Shown here piece by piece: positions 45,791 through 58,600 of a stretch of DNA of 64,000 nt; position 1 is the stretch's first letter; each line of letters opens with the position of its first letter. Origin of the DNA: Cryptomeria japonica (lineage: Eukaryota > Streptophyta > Pinopsida > Cupressales > Cupressaceae); NCBI RefSeq assembly GCF_030272615.1, contig NC_081407.1, forward strand, positions 377,924,266-377,988,265, in the 5' to 3' direction. The position numbers were made by a program, and so were the translations under genes. The notes under the pieces are model-generated. The model saw nothing but the letters and a program-made list of their open reading frames with translations, did no database searches and was not told where the DNA came from.

Positions 45791-47739
45791 AACTTGCCAC
45801 CCCATTTGCAAAACCTTCATCAAGTGGTGTGCCTTATAAACCATTCATTATAGAGAAACTTTAGCTTATCCATTGACAAGTGGGAGGTGTTGATGTGTTT
45901 TTTATGCACATGCAAATGTAGAATAAAATACCCAAAAGTATCTTATCCTCTCTTGAACAAAGTTACTCAAATGCTGGAGATTTGCTTAAGGATCACTTGA
46001 GACAACTCCAAGGTTTTGGTATGTCGGGTCACGACGTGTGGATAAACATAGTTGGTTGATGCAATTGCTGGTATCACAAGGGGACTTGCGTTGAATTTTT
46101 GAATGCTTGAATAGCTGGAACTTGATCATCTGATATTTCAATCTCGCGATGCTTTTTGTCCTAAACTAACTTGAATTGAAAAGAGGGCAAAAGGTGAAGT
46201 GTTAATAAAATCTATTCTAAGGCCTAAACTGTAAGAAGATGGATGAATGATTAGATGGAATCCTACTGAGCGAGGTCTCAACATAGGGTTATATGAGATA
46301 GGGGTAAGTTCAATAGTGATTTCTCCTCTACAACCTTTGCCAGTTTGTGCGAAAATGAGAGCTTGACGGCATTCTTTCGCTTTTAGCTAGCTAAATTTTT
46401 CAAGAATTTTATCTCTGGATTTAATATTTCTTTTCTTGCATGAATCTATTAATTTTGAGATAACAGATCTTGCCTTCATGAATTGATCCTAGTTTATCCC
46501 TTTAACCCTGATTAATTTATTTATAGTGTTTAGTTCCATTTTAATCCTTTCTTTTACAATTAAATATTATTAAAAAATTGTATTATTGTTCCAAATTTTG
46601 TGGATATTTAGGAGACACAAATAAAATATAAATGTAATCATTCCATATTTTTGTAGGAGATATTGGAATGAGACTAATAGGAAGAGTAGTAAACACGAGT
46701 CACAATGAGCACTTTAGAATAAACCTAAACATTATAAGGAAGAGTAGCTTGGAAAAATAGAAGCGTAATTTATTTTTCAATATGCAAGATTATTACTTGG
46801 GAAAGAATCTTGAAAGAGGATTGAAAAGATTCCTTGAGCTAACATTGTCTCACTTATCCAAAATTATGAGGAAGGATTCATTAATGAAATGGTCATTAAC
46901 AAGATGGAGAGAATAATAATTAGGAAGAGATAGATTTCACATGCTACTAGGTGATTAGATTGGAGAGAAACTAGAGGCAAATCATTTAGCTTGGCCATGA
47001 CACAAAGTCTTAGAATAGATGCCAACCTTGGTGAATGGAATGAAAATCCCAAACAATTAATGAGTGGTGAGACAAGTAGAGGCATCTATAAATTTTGTTT
47101 TGAATAAAATAAAGAAAAAATGGGACTAAAACCAAGGGAAATGCACATGGAAAGGATATGATGAAAATCAAAATAAATAGTTTGAAGATAATATTAGTTA
47201 CCTAAAGGATATTCCACTTGATTATTTGGTATATCATAACTATTTTGACAAATTTTGAAACAATTAGAGGTACCTTTTGCTTCTGTAGATGAGGCATTCA
47301 TTCATGTTTAAGTTGTGATAGCTTATTTGCCTCTTTATGGACAACAAATTATCCATACGAATTATCATATATACTTGTAACCTCCATCCCAAACCACCTA
47401 TTTCACTCTTCTTCCTTTGTGTACCTCTTTTATTCTTCCATTACCTCTTCTCTTACCTAAATAAAATCCAAAATATAGTGTATATAGCATCAAAAAAGTT
47501 CCATATTTGATTAATATTATCCACAACATATCGAAAAGACAGATACCACACTTACTGTGTCATCAACCAAAAATAATTTAGTTACATATTCACAGAGTTA
47601 AATAATGGAGAAACATCCATGCGGTGCTCTACACATGTCCTTGAAGGTTCAAGAAATACTTATCCTCTATTGGTCCAAACTTTAAATTACTTTCCATGCA
47701 TGAAAATAATTGCAACCATACACAATTTCCCACCCAATA
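45791..47739. other. Intergenic, possible small-element remains, no gene seen
   Basis: A purine-rich GACAAGTGGGAGGTG followed by TTGATGTG near 45878-45898 looks like a polypurine tract next to an LTR start and lies about 100 bp from the 5S-like sequence. I could not find a second LTR. The rest to 47739 has no supported ORF. Confidence 0.35.
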
Positions 47740-47744
47740 GATTC
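47740..47744. other. Target-site duplication GATTC, left
   Basis: GATTC before the LTR start; repeated at 59910-59914. Confidence 0.93.
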
Positions 47745-50700
47745 TGTAGTACCCCTACCGTAATCGATCTCTAACCTTGGTTTAATCTTGATTAGTTAAT
47801 CGTAATATGATGTTACAATCAGATGTTTGATTTAACGCATAGCTATTGATGTGGTTCTCACACTAGTTGTATGCAGATTTTCAGTGTTCCTATTTCGTGA
47901 TGTTAGTATCAGACTAATGATTTCATTAAATTGTATATATGTATGCATGTATGATCTTTGGTTGCAGGAAATTTCAGGTACGAAGTCGCATGAGTGCGAG
48001 GTTCGTCGTCACCTGGTTTTGCAGGTTTGAGCATACCTTTTAATCCTTAGAGTTGGATTAGGTGGTCGTAAGACCCTAGTCGGCCTTAGTCGTGCTCTAG
48101 TGAGCATCGCCAGTCGTCGTCGGTAATCCCTTCTTGCTTGGGTTTGCGAGTCGTCTGTTTGGTTGACCTTCTCGGTTTGCGTGCTTGGTGTGCCTGGTTA
48201 AATTGATTATTTAGTCCTTAGTAATTATGTTGAGTATTTATGCATTTGTGCAGTGAAGATTAATGGATTAAATTAATCGGGTTCTCGTCATGTGATTTTC
48301 GTTGTTATTGGATTGCTCGTTTTTAATTGGGATTAAATTCGATTGAATGATTGATTTGGATTATTAAATGCATTATATTTATGCTGTTGAAAAAAAAAGT
48401 CTTGTATTTTATCGCAATAGATTAATTGCAATTTGTTGGATTATTAAATTAGAAAGATTAAATTTCGATTAAATGAGAAATCGAATTTTGAATTGATAAA
48501 GCAAGTTTAATTTGTTGTATAGTGAAAAAGAATGAATTTTTGAGAGTTATTTTGGAATAAAATTTTTAAACTCCAAAAATAGAATTTTTGGGGTCAACTC
48601 TTCCATATAACCCAAATTTGGGGAAATTTGGGGAGGATGGACATTTTTGGAGAGGATTTTGGTTGGAAAGATTTTTGGGGGTTTTGGAGAAGAGGCAGTT
48701 GGTTGAATCTGGCAAGTGGGCTCTTCCTCAACTATACCAGGAATGCGAATGAAGGTAGGAATTCTGAATTGTCTTCTTGCTGCCAAAAGAATTTACTGTT
48801 TTGATTGAAAGAAATGAATTTGTGATTGGAAAATCCACTTGATTGTTCAATATGAGTTTGGCTGGAGTTTTTAATGGAGATGTGTATTTCCTCATTGCTG
48901 TTAGAGTGTTTGAAACCCTTTGTTTTTGGAAGGGATGGGAAATCCATCAAGAAAATTTGATATCAAACCAGTTCGTTTAAACCGAACTCATAGTAAATTT
49001 GAAATTTATATTCATGATGAAATTTGGGTATGGCGTTTTTAGGCAAGTTCGAACTGTGTGTTCTAATTAAAATTTAAACGTATTTGTTTATACCCCTGTG
49101 CGTTTTATCTTTTAGCCGGACTGTGTGTTCGAATTAAGTTCAAAACATTTTTTTTTCTTTGTGTTGGACTGGGCGTTTTCATTGTCTTCGGACGGGGCAT
49201 TTTGTTTGTTTTAACCGTGGGTCGGGGTTTGGGAGAGCGGGGAGCGGAGCTCCACCCGCTCCCCTCCCCTCCCCCACGCGTCCCCCTACTTCCTCGCTAT
49301 CGCCCCCGCTCGTCCTCTGTTATCCCCCCTTCGCTGGTGCTTCCGACCTTGCTGCGGCACGCTGCGGTGGCCGCAGGGCGCCGCGGGCCTGCGGGCACCG
49401 CAGCGGCCCCGCCGCCTGCGAGCTACCCGGCGGCTGGGGTTAGGGCATGGCCCTTCCCAGCTCGCCTCCCACATTATTTAATGCGTGTTTTTTTGTAAGA
49501 AAAGAGCATAGTTGTTTAATGCGTTTTGTTTAAACGTAAGTTATAAAATTGTTTTTTTTAATGTATTTTTTTTAATTACAAAAAAATGCATATGATTTTA
49601 TTATCATGTTACTGAGTATTATTTTAATGATTAGGTTTAATTAGATCTTAATTTTGTTTAAGGTGGCATAATAGTGGCAATTGCTAGTTGATAGTGATTA
49701 ATGATATAATGGAGTTTTTAGGCTAATTGCCAATCAACTTCATTTCGTGACTTTGCCCCCTTCTAATTAAGTTCTGAAACTGTTATTTTTGCAATAAATA
49801 TTGTCGATTATATTCGGATTGATTTGGGAAGATGGCTATTTGATGTAGTATTGTTTAAAAATAATAGAGAATAATATGTTATTGGAAACCGTTGGAATAC
49901 GATGTAAATTCTACTTAATGATGTTTTGTTGGAGATTAAATATCTTATTTTAGTTGATTAATGGTTGTCTGAGATTTATTAATATGAATTGGTTAAAAAA
50001 TCGTTATGGCTTAATTTGCCTGTTCGATGCTTTGAACCTTAGGAGTTAGAAAACCAAGAACAACCTATCCCTTGATGAGGTAGATAACTATAATCTGATT
50101 TGGACCTTGTAGAAAACTTGATCACCTTGTAATGATTAAATCAATTTGAGGAATATTGTCTTTTCTGATTATTGCCTTGCGAGTTTAATTTCTGTATTCG
50201 CCTTTAATTATGAAATGGCATGTTTTGCTTTGTTTAAAAGGACCCTGTCGTATGGATGATTTGGTGTTCCTATTTCAGTCCTCGATTCTGAGTTGACGGT
50301 TGTATTGTGGTAGTGTCGTTTGATCATATCCTCCTTGTGTGTGAGTCGAATGATGATTGTGGTTGACCGTTGTTGGTCGGGTCTCTAGTTAGAGCACCGT
50401 TAGTACGTGATCGTCTTGAGTCGTGTTTGACCAGATGATTGTTTCTTCTTCTTGAACTCCGTTCGTCTGACCATGTGTATTCCCTGGTTTTGAGTTCGTC
50501 TGAGTTATTCTAGTGTCGTATGGGAAAGTGGCTTTCGATTGGGGGCCGCACCCAAAGTGGCTGCTGGGTAACCCGTCGAAAGTGAGTCTAATAAGTGATA
50601 ATCTAAATAGATTAGAATGTAATTTATAAATAAGATAATGTGCCTCACACATGGGACGAATGCTATCATAGATTCGGCATGCTGTGAGAAGGCCTGAAAT

Positions 50701-51922
50701 GGCAAACCATCTTCCTTGTCTTCACGAGAGGATGTGTGGGTCCACATGAGGCTTGGATGGGCCGGAAGTTCGGATTAGGTTGCCAGGGTTACCAGTGTAT
50801 GGGCTGGGACCTATGAAGACTTGCCATGGTATCCATACCAGGTTGTGTGATGACACTTGTCCCTATGTTCGCTAGTGGGTTGTCGTTTTGTCCTGTTTTG
50901 AGTACCTTTGTGAGTCATCCTTTCTGTCTCTGCCCTTGTGAGTGTTGGTTTCATGTTAGACCTTGGGTGGTGATGGCTCAGTTTTATGGATGCTCTTCTG
51001 GACCTTTGTTTTAGCTTTGATTATGTTCAGCTGGATCCTGTTCTTTTCAGGGATCGTTTATGTATTAATGGACCGATGTGGTCGTTGTATATTGTTTATG
51101 TATCGCCTTGATGGCTGGATTGTATGGTGTAACCTCTTGTACTCTTAGCCTTATTAATTATCAGAAGGGGTCTTGCAGTTGAGCAGACCCGGAGATGTAG
51201 CCCTTTAGGGGTGAACTCCGAGATCATTATGGTGTTATGTGGTGTATTCTCTTATGTTTCCTTTATTTAGCTTTATCATGTATGTTTAGCTTATGTTAAA
51301 ATGGTTAAGTGGATAAATGGGAATTAACTTTAAATGCTTATATTCAGTTCTATCTTAAATGCCATGTGGATCGAATACATAATTGGTTGAGATGCGATTT
51401 ATCGTAATGCATGTGTGAAATCGTCCTTTTAATGCAATAAGTTGGAATATGGAATAATGTATCTTAGAGTAATGAATTATATTTAGTTGTTGTTAAGGAA
51501 TTTAATATGCTTGTAAGGATCTCTTATGTCATGATGAAATCCTAGTGTATTAGAAAATGTAGATGTAGGGTTTGTAATTTTAAATTGAAAAGCTTGAATG
51601 AGGTTGATGAATGGATCTTAATGGATGAATCTTTGTTGTGATTTATATTTCCGTCCTTTGAAAGAAATTATCCTGATTATGAATTATCTCGTTATTAAGA
51701 TATTCAGCTTAATGGATTAATTGTGTGAGTTAAATGAATTGTGAAATTTAAGTAATCTCGTTAGGAAACTCTTTAGGTGTTAGTTGAAGTCTTCCGCTAT
51801 GCAAACTGAATCTTTGGTATCTTGTTGCATCTTCTGTGTTGTAGCTTTTATTAAAAAAAAATTTGCACTCTATTCTCATAATTATGGCTTATCCCTTCGG
51901 GGTTTCCTGGCGGGGCATTACA
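47745..51922 (+). repeat. Left LTR of the LARD-type element (4178 bp)
   Basis: Direct repeat with 55695-59909. Contains a GC-rich island at 49150-49450 in otherwise AT-rich sequence. TATAAATA at 50625-50632 is a possible promoter TATA box. Short ORFs recur in both LTRs but look like products of composition. Confidence 0.96.
49150..49450. other. GC-rich, CpG-dense island inside the left LTR
   Basis: About 300 bp of strongly GC-rich sequence (for example GAGCGGGGAGCGGAGC and GCCGCAGGGCGCCGCGGGCC) abruptly bounded by AT-rich DNA. Overlapping Pro/Ala/Arg-rich ORFs on both strands arise from composition. Repeated at about 57100-57400. Confidence 0.85.
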
Positions 51923-51924
51923 TT

Positions 51925-51936
51925 TGGTATCAGAGC
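51925..51936 (+). other. Primer binding site (initiator Met tRNA) of the LARD-type element
   Basis: TGGTATCAGAGC two bases after the left LTR end; complementary to the 3' end of plant initiator Met tRNA. Confidence 0.95.
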
Positions 51937-54900
51937 CCATGTTGCAAACATTGGGATCTCTGGTGTCGCGTGTGCCCTCTATTTGTGTGAGGTGTATCGA
52001 CCTTATGTGTATGCTTGTCCTCCTTGTGCATGTGAGTGATTGAGCAGACCTTGTCGGGTGTGTAACGTGTGTGTTCACACCTTGTTTTCGCCTTCTTGAT
52101 GTTGGTGTCTGAGTGCTTATCTGTGCATTGTTGCTTTTGATGTCTTGGTCTACGATTACTCTTATCTTGAAAGAGAGTCGTGTGTACCCTCCATTATTGA
52201 GTGTTGTACTCTTTAGACTAATCCATTTGGATTGGTCCGTGCTTGTCTTGAATCTGAAAGTGCGAATTGTGTTTGTTAGAGATTATGATTTAGCTTAATG
52301 TTGTCCTCTTGAAGGACTAGTATGGCAATTATTGAATGCTTATTTTGTAGAAAATTAAATGATCATCACCATTCCTCTCTTCTTTCTGGAAATTAAAATG
52401 ATTAGGATATGTGTAATTATCTTTGATTTGAGTTTCTTGTTGCAAGAGAGAAAAGGGTGTGACTTCTTGAACCCTTGTGTGAGCTTTATGATGCTTATGT
52501 TTTAAGATTATTAAAAGGGTTGTGGGTTTAAAAATTTATTTGGTTATTGGGAGAAAACTGTATGTGTATGTTTAAAGAATTCTCCATGTGTATCTTGTAG
52601 GAGTAGCATGATTAAATTCTACCTTAGTAAGGTGCATTTCTATCCGAATAGTGGAATTATGTGAAACTGCTTGATTGGTAGAAGAAGTGTTAAAAGGAGC
52701 ATGTTATTGTAGCTTCGAGAGAATATTAATGTGTTTCTAGAAAGATTGTTTCTGGGTTTCATTAAACCAGTTTGATTGAAGATTATTTTAGCAAATGCTC
52801 CCTTGAACTCGCTTTTGGGTATATGTAGTTACCTTAATGTGTTTAGAAAGTGCGAATGAAAAGCTTGTTTGATGTGCATGCATTAATATGTTTATTTGGG
52901 TAATAGCTTCTTGCTTATCTTTGATCGTAATGTGATCTTCTCTAATAGGTTGCAAATTATGACATGTGTCTATATTGTATTATTATAAATGAGTGTTCTT
53001 AAGAGGTCTTGCATTATCGAAAAGATTGCCTCTTCTGATCTCTGTTCTGTTTGGAAAACTAGAACCTCTTGTTGCAACCATAATTATTGGAAATGTTTTT
53101 GTTCGGCTGATTGTCATCCTTCTAAATGGTAGCGAAATGAAAACCGTGTAATTAAATGATAGGCTTATAGTGGGAAATTTAATATTATAGCGTGATCTTG
53201 ATTGATCTTGTGTCCTTGTAGGAAATGGTTTGGTTATCAAACTCTTTTTCCCTTCTCTTTGCCTAATCATGAGATTTTTAGAAATGATATTAAAGAGTGC
53301 ATTGATTTAAATGGAATGTTTATAGAACATGTGAAATTGTATGTTGCTTTTTGGCTTCATAGTGATAGATGAAAGTCTTAAGCTTTAGAAATGAATTTGC
53401 TTAGCTAGTAATTTAATTATGAATGCTTAGTAAGATTCGAGAAAGATATAGGAATGATGTTACTTCCTTATATAATTGTGAATTGTTAATAATTTCAGTA
53501 CTTGTATCTAGAGTAAACTTGATTCAGTTATTTATAAAGAAAGCATAATTGGAATCTTCCTTGAATAGATGTTAGCGTACTGAAAAGTACTCCCCGTAAA
53601 TGTGACTAAACCAGTGCTGGTGTAATTGTGTGTATTGTAAGAAACCAGTGCTTATCTTGTGTGCCCATGGTTTGGTGAAGTAATCAGCCATGGAGGATAT
53701 GCTGTTTATGAGTATGGGAAACCATTCTATTTATGTGATATTGCTTATTTGTTTCCCTACTGAGTACCAAACCTCGGGTTGTGGGTAACTCGGTATGTTA
53801 AGGGGTAGTATTCGAAGCGACCGTTCCTTGAATAGTATGGATTGGCGTACGAGTAATGTCGGCGCGAAGTGACTTTAGCTTCTCTACTTCGAGGAATGAT
53901 ATAGTTGTACTACTAAACTGTATCAAGGTGTACTCAATACTTTCCCTTTGATGAACCTATTTATAGGTTTATGTGTGTCAGCCTATTCCTCTTCCTTATT
54001 TGAGCAGTTTGGATGGTGATTCTTGTGTATAGTGATGGTATGATTTGGAGGATCCCTTGCCTTGTCTTCATGAAAGGTAGGTTTATTCACATGTGCTGCC
54101 AGTTTGTATGTGTTGGTGGGCATGTGGGTGGACCATAGTCATGTATACCTCTGACTTACGGCGAGTATCCCGAGAGGAACATCGCTATGCGGGGTGTGAC
54201 CAGCGCGTGCCTTATCCGCGGGGTACACTGCCATGCGGGATACATCCATTGCGTGCTTTGTCCGCTTGGAGTATTGCCATGCCGTGCTGAGACACGATGC
54301 GGGATGTAGTAGACATTTCCATGCGGCCTACCGCTAGGTATTGGGTAGAGCCATGCCACGTGACGACGTGATGCGGGGTGATGTCGAGGTGCACACTGCC
54401 ATGCCATGTGGATGTGTGACTTGGCCACACCATATGATGAGCTACTAGGATAGCTAGACGATTGTTCCTTCCTTCCTCGTTGGTGGCTAGCTACTAGTCA
54501 CGTAGTGATGTAATGTGCAATTGTGATATTCTTTATATTTCTTTGGGGATCAGCAATTTATTTTACTTTGATTTTGAAGGTTTGGCCACGATCTTGTGAT
54601 CTTTTGCACTTTGATTTGGTGTTGAGATTCCGGAATTATTTTCTTGCCTTATTGTTGGAATTGGCAATTATTATCTTTAATCTTGTGTACTTTGGTGGCT
54701 AAACTGGTTTATCATTATTGTTTTCGGATGCTGGTATTGTGTTGCAATGTGAATTCCTCTCTAAGAACGTAGGAGACGGGCTTGGATGAGTGTATACGAG
54801 GAAGTAGACGCAAGGAACCTTGAGGATGGGGGTATGTGAGGCTGTGTTGCAGCTAGTATCCACTACCTACCTATGTGTGGTGAGTATCTCTTGGAGGCTA

Positions 54901-55680
54901 ACCACCTTGCACAACAAGGGATATTCACAGAGGTCTTGTATGGAAGGTAGCACCGCTATGGTGTGCCTAGCACCATCAAGCCTTTGAGTGAGATATTGGA
55001 TATTTTTATGATCATATTGTTGTTCTGAGATCAGGCATAGAGATGCTGATCGTGCATATTATCCTTGACCGAGCATTAGACATGCTCACATGTGGCCTTT
55101 TGTGTTATGCATTCCAGTTATGTGGATGGTTATTATTTGTATCATGGAGTAAATTGTGTTAGCTTGTCGCTATGTTATGGGACATAGTCTTTGGAAAGGT
55201 TTTCTTATACCTGGCAAGTGTAATCAATTGAGTTATTTATGTTGCTCTTATTTCATGAAAGCTAATTTGGCTGTAGAAATTGATCTTTTGAACTAGTTCT
55301 ATTCAATAAAGTTTTATGATAAAGATGGATTGGTAAAGGAAAATTGATCTTATGGCATGTTTTTCTGTCATTTTGATCGAGGATTATGGTAAGTGTTGTT
55401 TACCTCTTTGTAATGCTTTAATTTGGTGTTATGAAAGGAAGAAAATTCTCGTTTCTTGGCTACGATTATTGATAATTCCCTAGAATATTTTAAGGAATGT
55501 AAGGTTTTAGATGTATCTTGCCAATGGATAATGGCGTTTGTAAAGGATTTTGCAATTATATTTCATTTATTTATGGAAAGTTTTCTATGTGCAATTTGAT
55601 CTTTGTTGAATGATTTTTAGGGCTGATGCGTACGACATGTTCTTCATCTAGCCTTACGACTTCCAGGAGTAAGTCGGAAC
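51937..55680 (+). other. Noncoding internal region of the LARD-type element
   Basis: No retroviral domain found in any frame; longest ORFs are below 100 codons. Holds a GC-rich stretch with degenerate tandem units at about 54160-54430. Confidence 0.85.
54160..54430. repeat. Degenerate GC-rich tandem repeats in the internal region
   Basis: Units around GCGTGCCTTATCCGCGGGG and GCGTGCTTTGTCCGCTTGG lie about 46 bp apart (54206 and 54252). The words GCCATGC and GATGCGGG(A/G)TG recur four or more times. The overlapping minus-strand ORFs are a result of the repeat. Confidence 0.7.
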
Positions 55681-55694
55681 CTAGGGGGGGAGAA
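55680..55694 (+). other. Polypurine tract of the LARD-type element
   Basis: AGGGGGGGAGAA immediately precedes the right LTR start TGTAG. Confidence 0.93.
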
Positions 55695-58600
55695 TGTAGT
55701 ACCCCTACCGTAATCGATCTCTAACCTTGGTTTAATCTTGATTAGTTAATCGTAATATGATGTTACAATCAGATGTTTGATTTAACGCATAGCTATTGAT
55801 GTGGTTCTCACAATAGTTGTATGCAGATTTTCAGTGTTCCTATTTCGTGATGTTAGTATCGGACTAATGATTTCATTAAATTGTATATATGTATGCATGT
55901 ATGATCTTTGGTTGCAGGAAATTTCAGGTACAAAGTCGCATGAGTGCGAGGTTCGTCGTCACCTAGTTTTGCAGGTTTGAGCATACCTTTTAATCCTTAG
56001 AGTTGGATTAGGTGGTCGTAAGACCCTAGTCGGCCTTAGTCGTGCTCTAGTGAGCATCGCCAGTCGTCGTCGGTAATCCCTTCTTGCTTGGGTTTGCGAG
56101 TCGTCTGTTTGGTTGACCTTCTCGGTTTGCGTGCTTGGTGTGCCTGGTTAAATTGATTATTTAGTCCTTAGTAATTATGTTGAGTATTTATGCGTTTGTG
56201 CACTGAAGATTAATGGATTAAATTAATCGGGTTCTCGTCATGTGATTTTAGTTGTTATTGGATTGCTCATTTTTAATTGGGATTAAATTCGATTGAATGA
56301 TTGATTTGGATTATTAAATGCATTATATTTATGCTGTTGAAAAAAAAAGTCTTGTATTTTATCGCAATAGATTAATTGCAATCTGTTGGATTATTAAATT
56401 AGAAAGATTAAATTTCGGTTAAATGAGAAATCGAATTTTGAATTGATAAAGCAAGTTTAATTTGTTGTATAGTGAAAAAGAATGAATTTTTGAGAGTTAT
56501 TTTGGAATAAAATTTTTAAACTCCAAAAATAGAATTTTTGGGGTCAACTCTTCCATATAACCCAAATTTGGGGAAATTTGGGGAGGATGGACATTTTTGG
56601 AGAGAATTTTGGTTGGAAAGATTTTTGGGGGTTTTGGAGAAGAGGCAGTTGGTTGAATCTGGCAGGTGGGCTCTTCCTCAGCTATACCAGGAATGCGAAT
56701 GAAGGTAGGAATTCTGAATTGTCTTCTTGTTGCCAAAAGAATTTACTGTTTTGATTGAAAGAAATGAATTTGTGATTGGAAAATCCACTTGATTGTTCAA
56801 TATGAGTTTGGCTGGAGTTTTTAATGGAGATGTGTATTTCCTCATTGTTGTTAGAGTGTTTGAAACCCTTTGTTTTTGGAAGGGATGGGAAATCCATCAA
56901 GAAAATTTGATATCAAACCAGTTCGTTTAAACCGAACTCATAGTAAATTTGAAATTTATATTCATGATGAAATTTGGGTATGGCGTTTTTAGCCAAGTTC
57001 GAACTGTGTGTTCTAATTAAAATTTAAACGTATTTGTTTATACCCCTGTGCGTTTTATCTTTTAGCCGGACTGTGTGTTCGAATTAAGTTCAAAACATTT
57101 TTTTTTCTTTGTGTTGGACTGGGCGTTTTCATTGTCTTCGGACGGGGAGTTTTGTTTGTTTTAACCGTGGGTCGGGGTTTGGGAGAGCGGGGAGCGGAGC
57201 TCCACCTGCTCCCCTCCCCTCCCCCGCGCGTCCCCCTACTTCCTCCCTATCGCCCCCGCTCGTCCTCTGTTATCCCCCCTTCGCTGGTGCTTCCGACCTT
57301 GCTGTGGCACGCCGCGGTGGCCGCAGGGCGCCGCGGGCCTGCGGGCACCGCAGTGGCGCCGCCGCCTGCGAGCTACCCGGTGGCTGGGGTTAGGGCATGG
57401 CCCTTCCCAGCTCGCCTCCAACATTATTTAATGCATTTTTTTTTGTAAGAAAAGAGCATAGTTGTTTAATGCGTTTTGTTTAAACCTAAGTTATAAAATT
57501 GTTTTTTTTAATGTATTTTTTTTAATTACAAAAAAATGCACATGATTTTATTATCATGTTAATGAGTATTATTTTAATGATTAAGTTTAATTAGATCTTA
57601 ATTTTGTTTAAGGTGGCATAATAGTGGCAATTGCTAGTTGATAGTGATTAATGATATAATGGAGTTTTTAGGCTAATTGCCAATCAACTTCATTTCGTGA
57701 CTTTGCCCCCTTCTAATTAAGTTCTGAAACTGTTATTTTTGCAATAAATATTGTCGATTATATTCGGATTGATCTTGTTCTAAAAAATTATACCTTACCT
57801 TCTAGCTGATTTGGGAAGATGGCTATTTGATGTAGTATTGTTTAAAAATAATAGAGAATAATATGTTATTGGAAACCGTTGGAATACGATGTAAATTCTA
57901 CTTAATGATGTTTTGTTGGAGATTAAATATCTTATTTTAGTTGATTAATGGTTGTCTGAGATTTATTAATATGAATTGGTTAAAAAATCGTTATGGCTTA
58001 ATTTGCCTGTTCGATGCTTTGAACCTTAGGAGTTAGAAAACCAAGAACAACCTATCCCTTGATGAGGTAGATAACTGTAATCTGATTTGGACCTTGTAGA
58101 AAACTTGATCGCCTTGTAATGATTAAATCAATTTGAGGAATATTGTCTTTGCTGATTATTGCCTTGCGAGTTTAATTTTTGTATTCGCCTTTAATTATGA
58201 AATGGCATGTTTTGCTTTGTTTAAAAGGACCCTGTCGTATGGATGATTTGGTGTTCCTGTTTCAGTCCTCGATTCCGAGTTTACGGTTGTATTGTGGTAG
58301 TGTCGTTTGATCATATCCTCCTTGTGTGTGAGTCGAATGATGATTGTGGTTGACCGTTGTTGGTCGGGTCTGTAGTTAGAGCACCATTAGTACGTGATCG
58401 TCTTGAGTTGTGTTTGACCAGATGATTGTTTCTTCTTCTTGAACTCCGTTCGTCTGACCATGTGTATTCCCTGGTTTTGAGTTCGTCTGAGTTAGTCTAG
58501 TGTCGTATGGGAAAGTGGCTTTCGATTGGGGGCCGCGCCCAAAGTGGCTGCTGGGTAACCCGTCGAAAGTGAGTCTAATAAGTGATAATCTAAATAGATT

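Noticed and set aside
49159-49498. Pro/Ala/Arg-rich ORFs in the LTR GC island, both strands
   Set aside because: Overlapping open frames on both strands are typical of GC-rich composition; the same in the second LTR with frame-neutral differences, and no known domain.
54093-54433. Overlapping ORFs of 65-90 codons at the GC-rich tandem repeats
   Set aside because: They follow the repeat units and have no domain.
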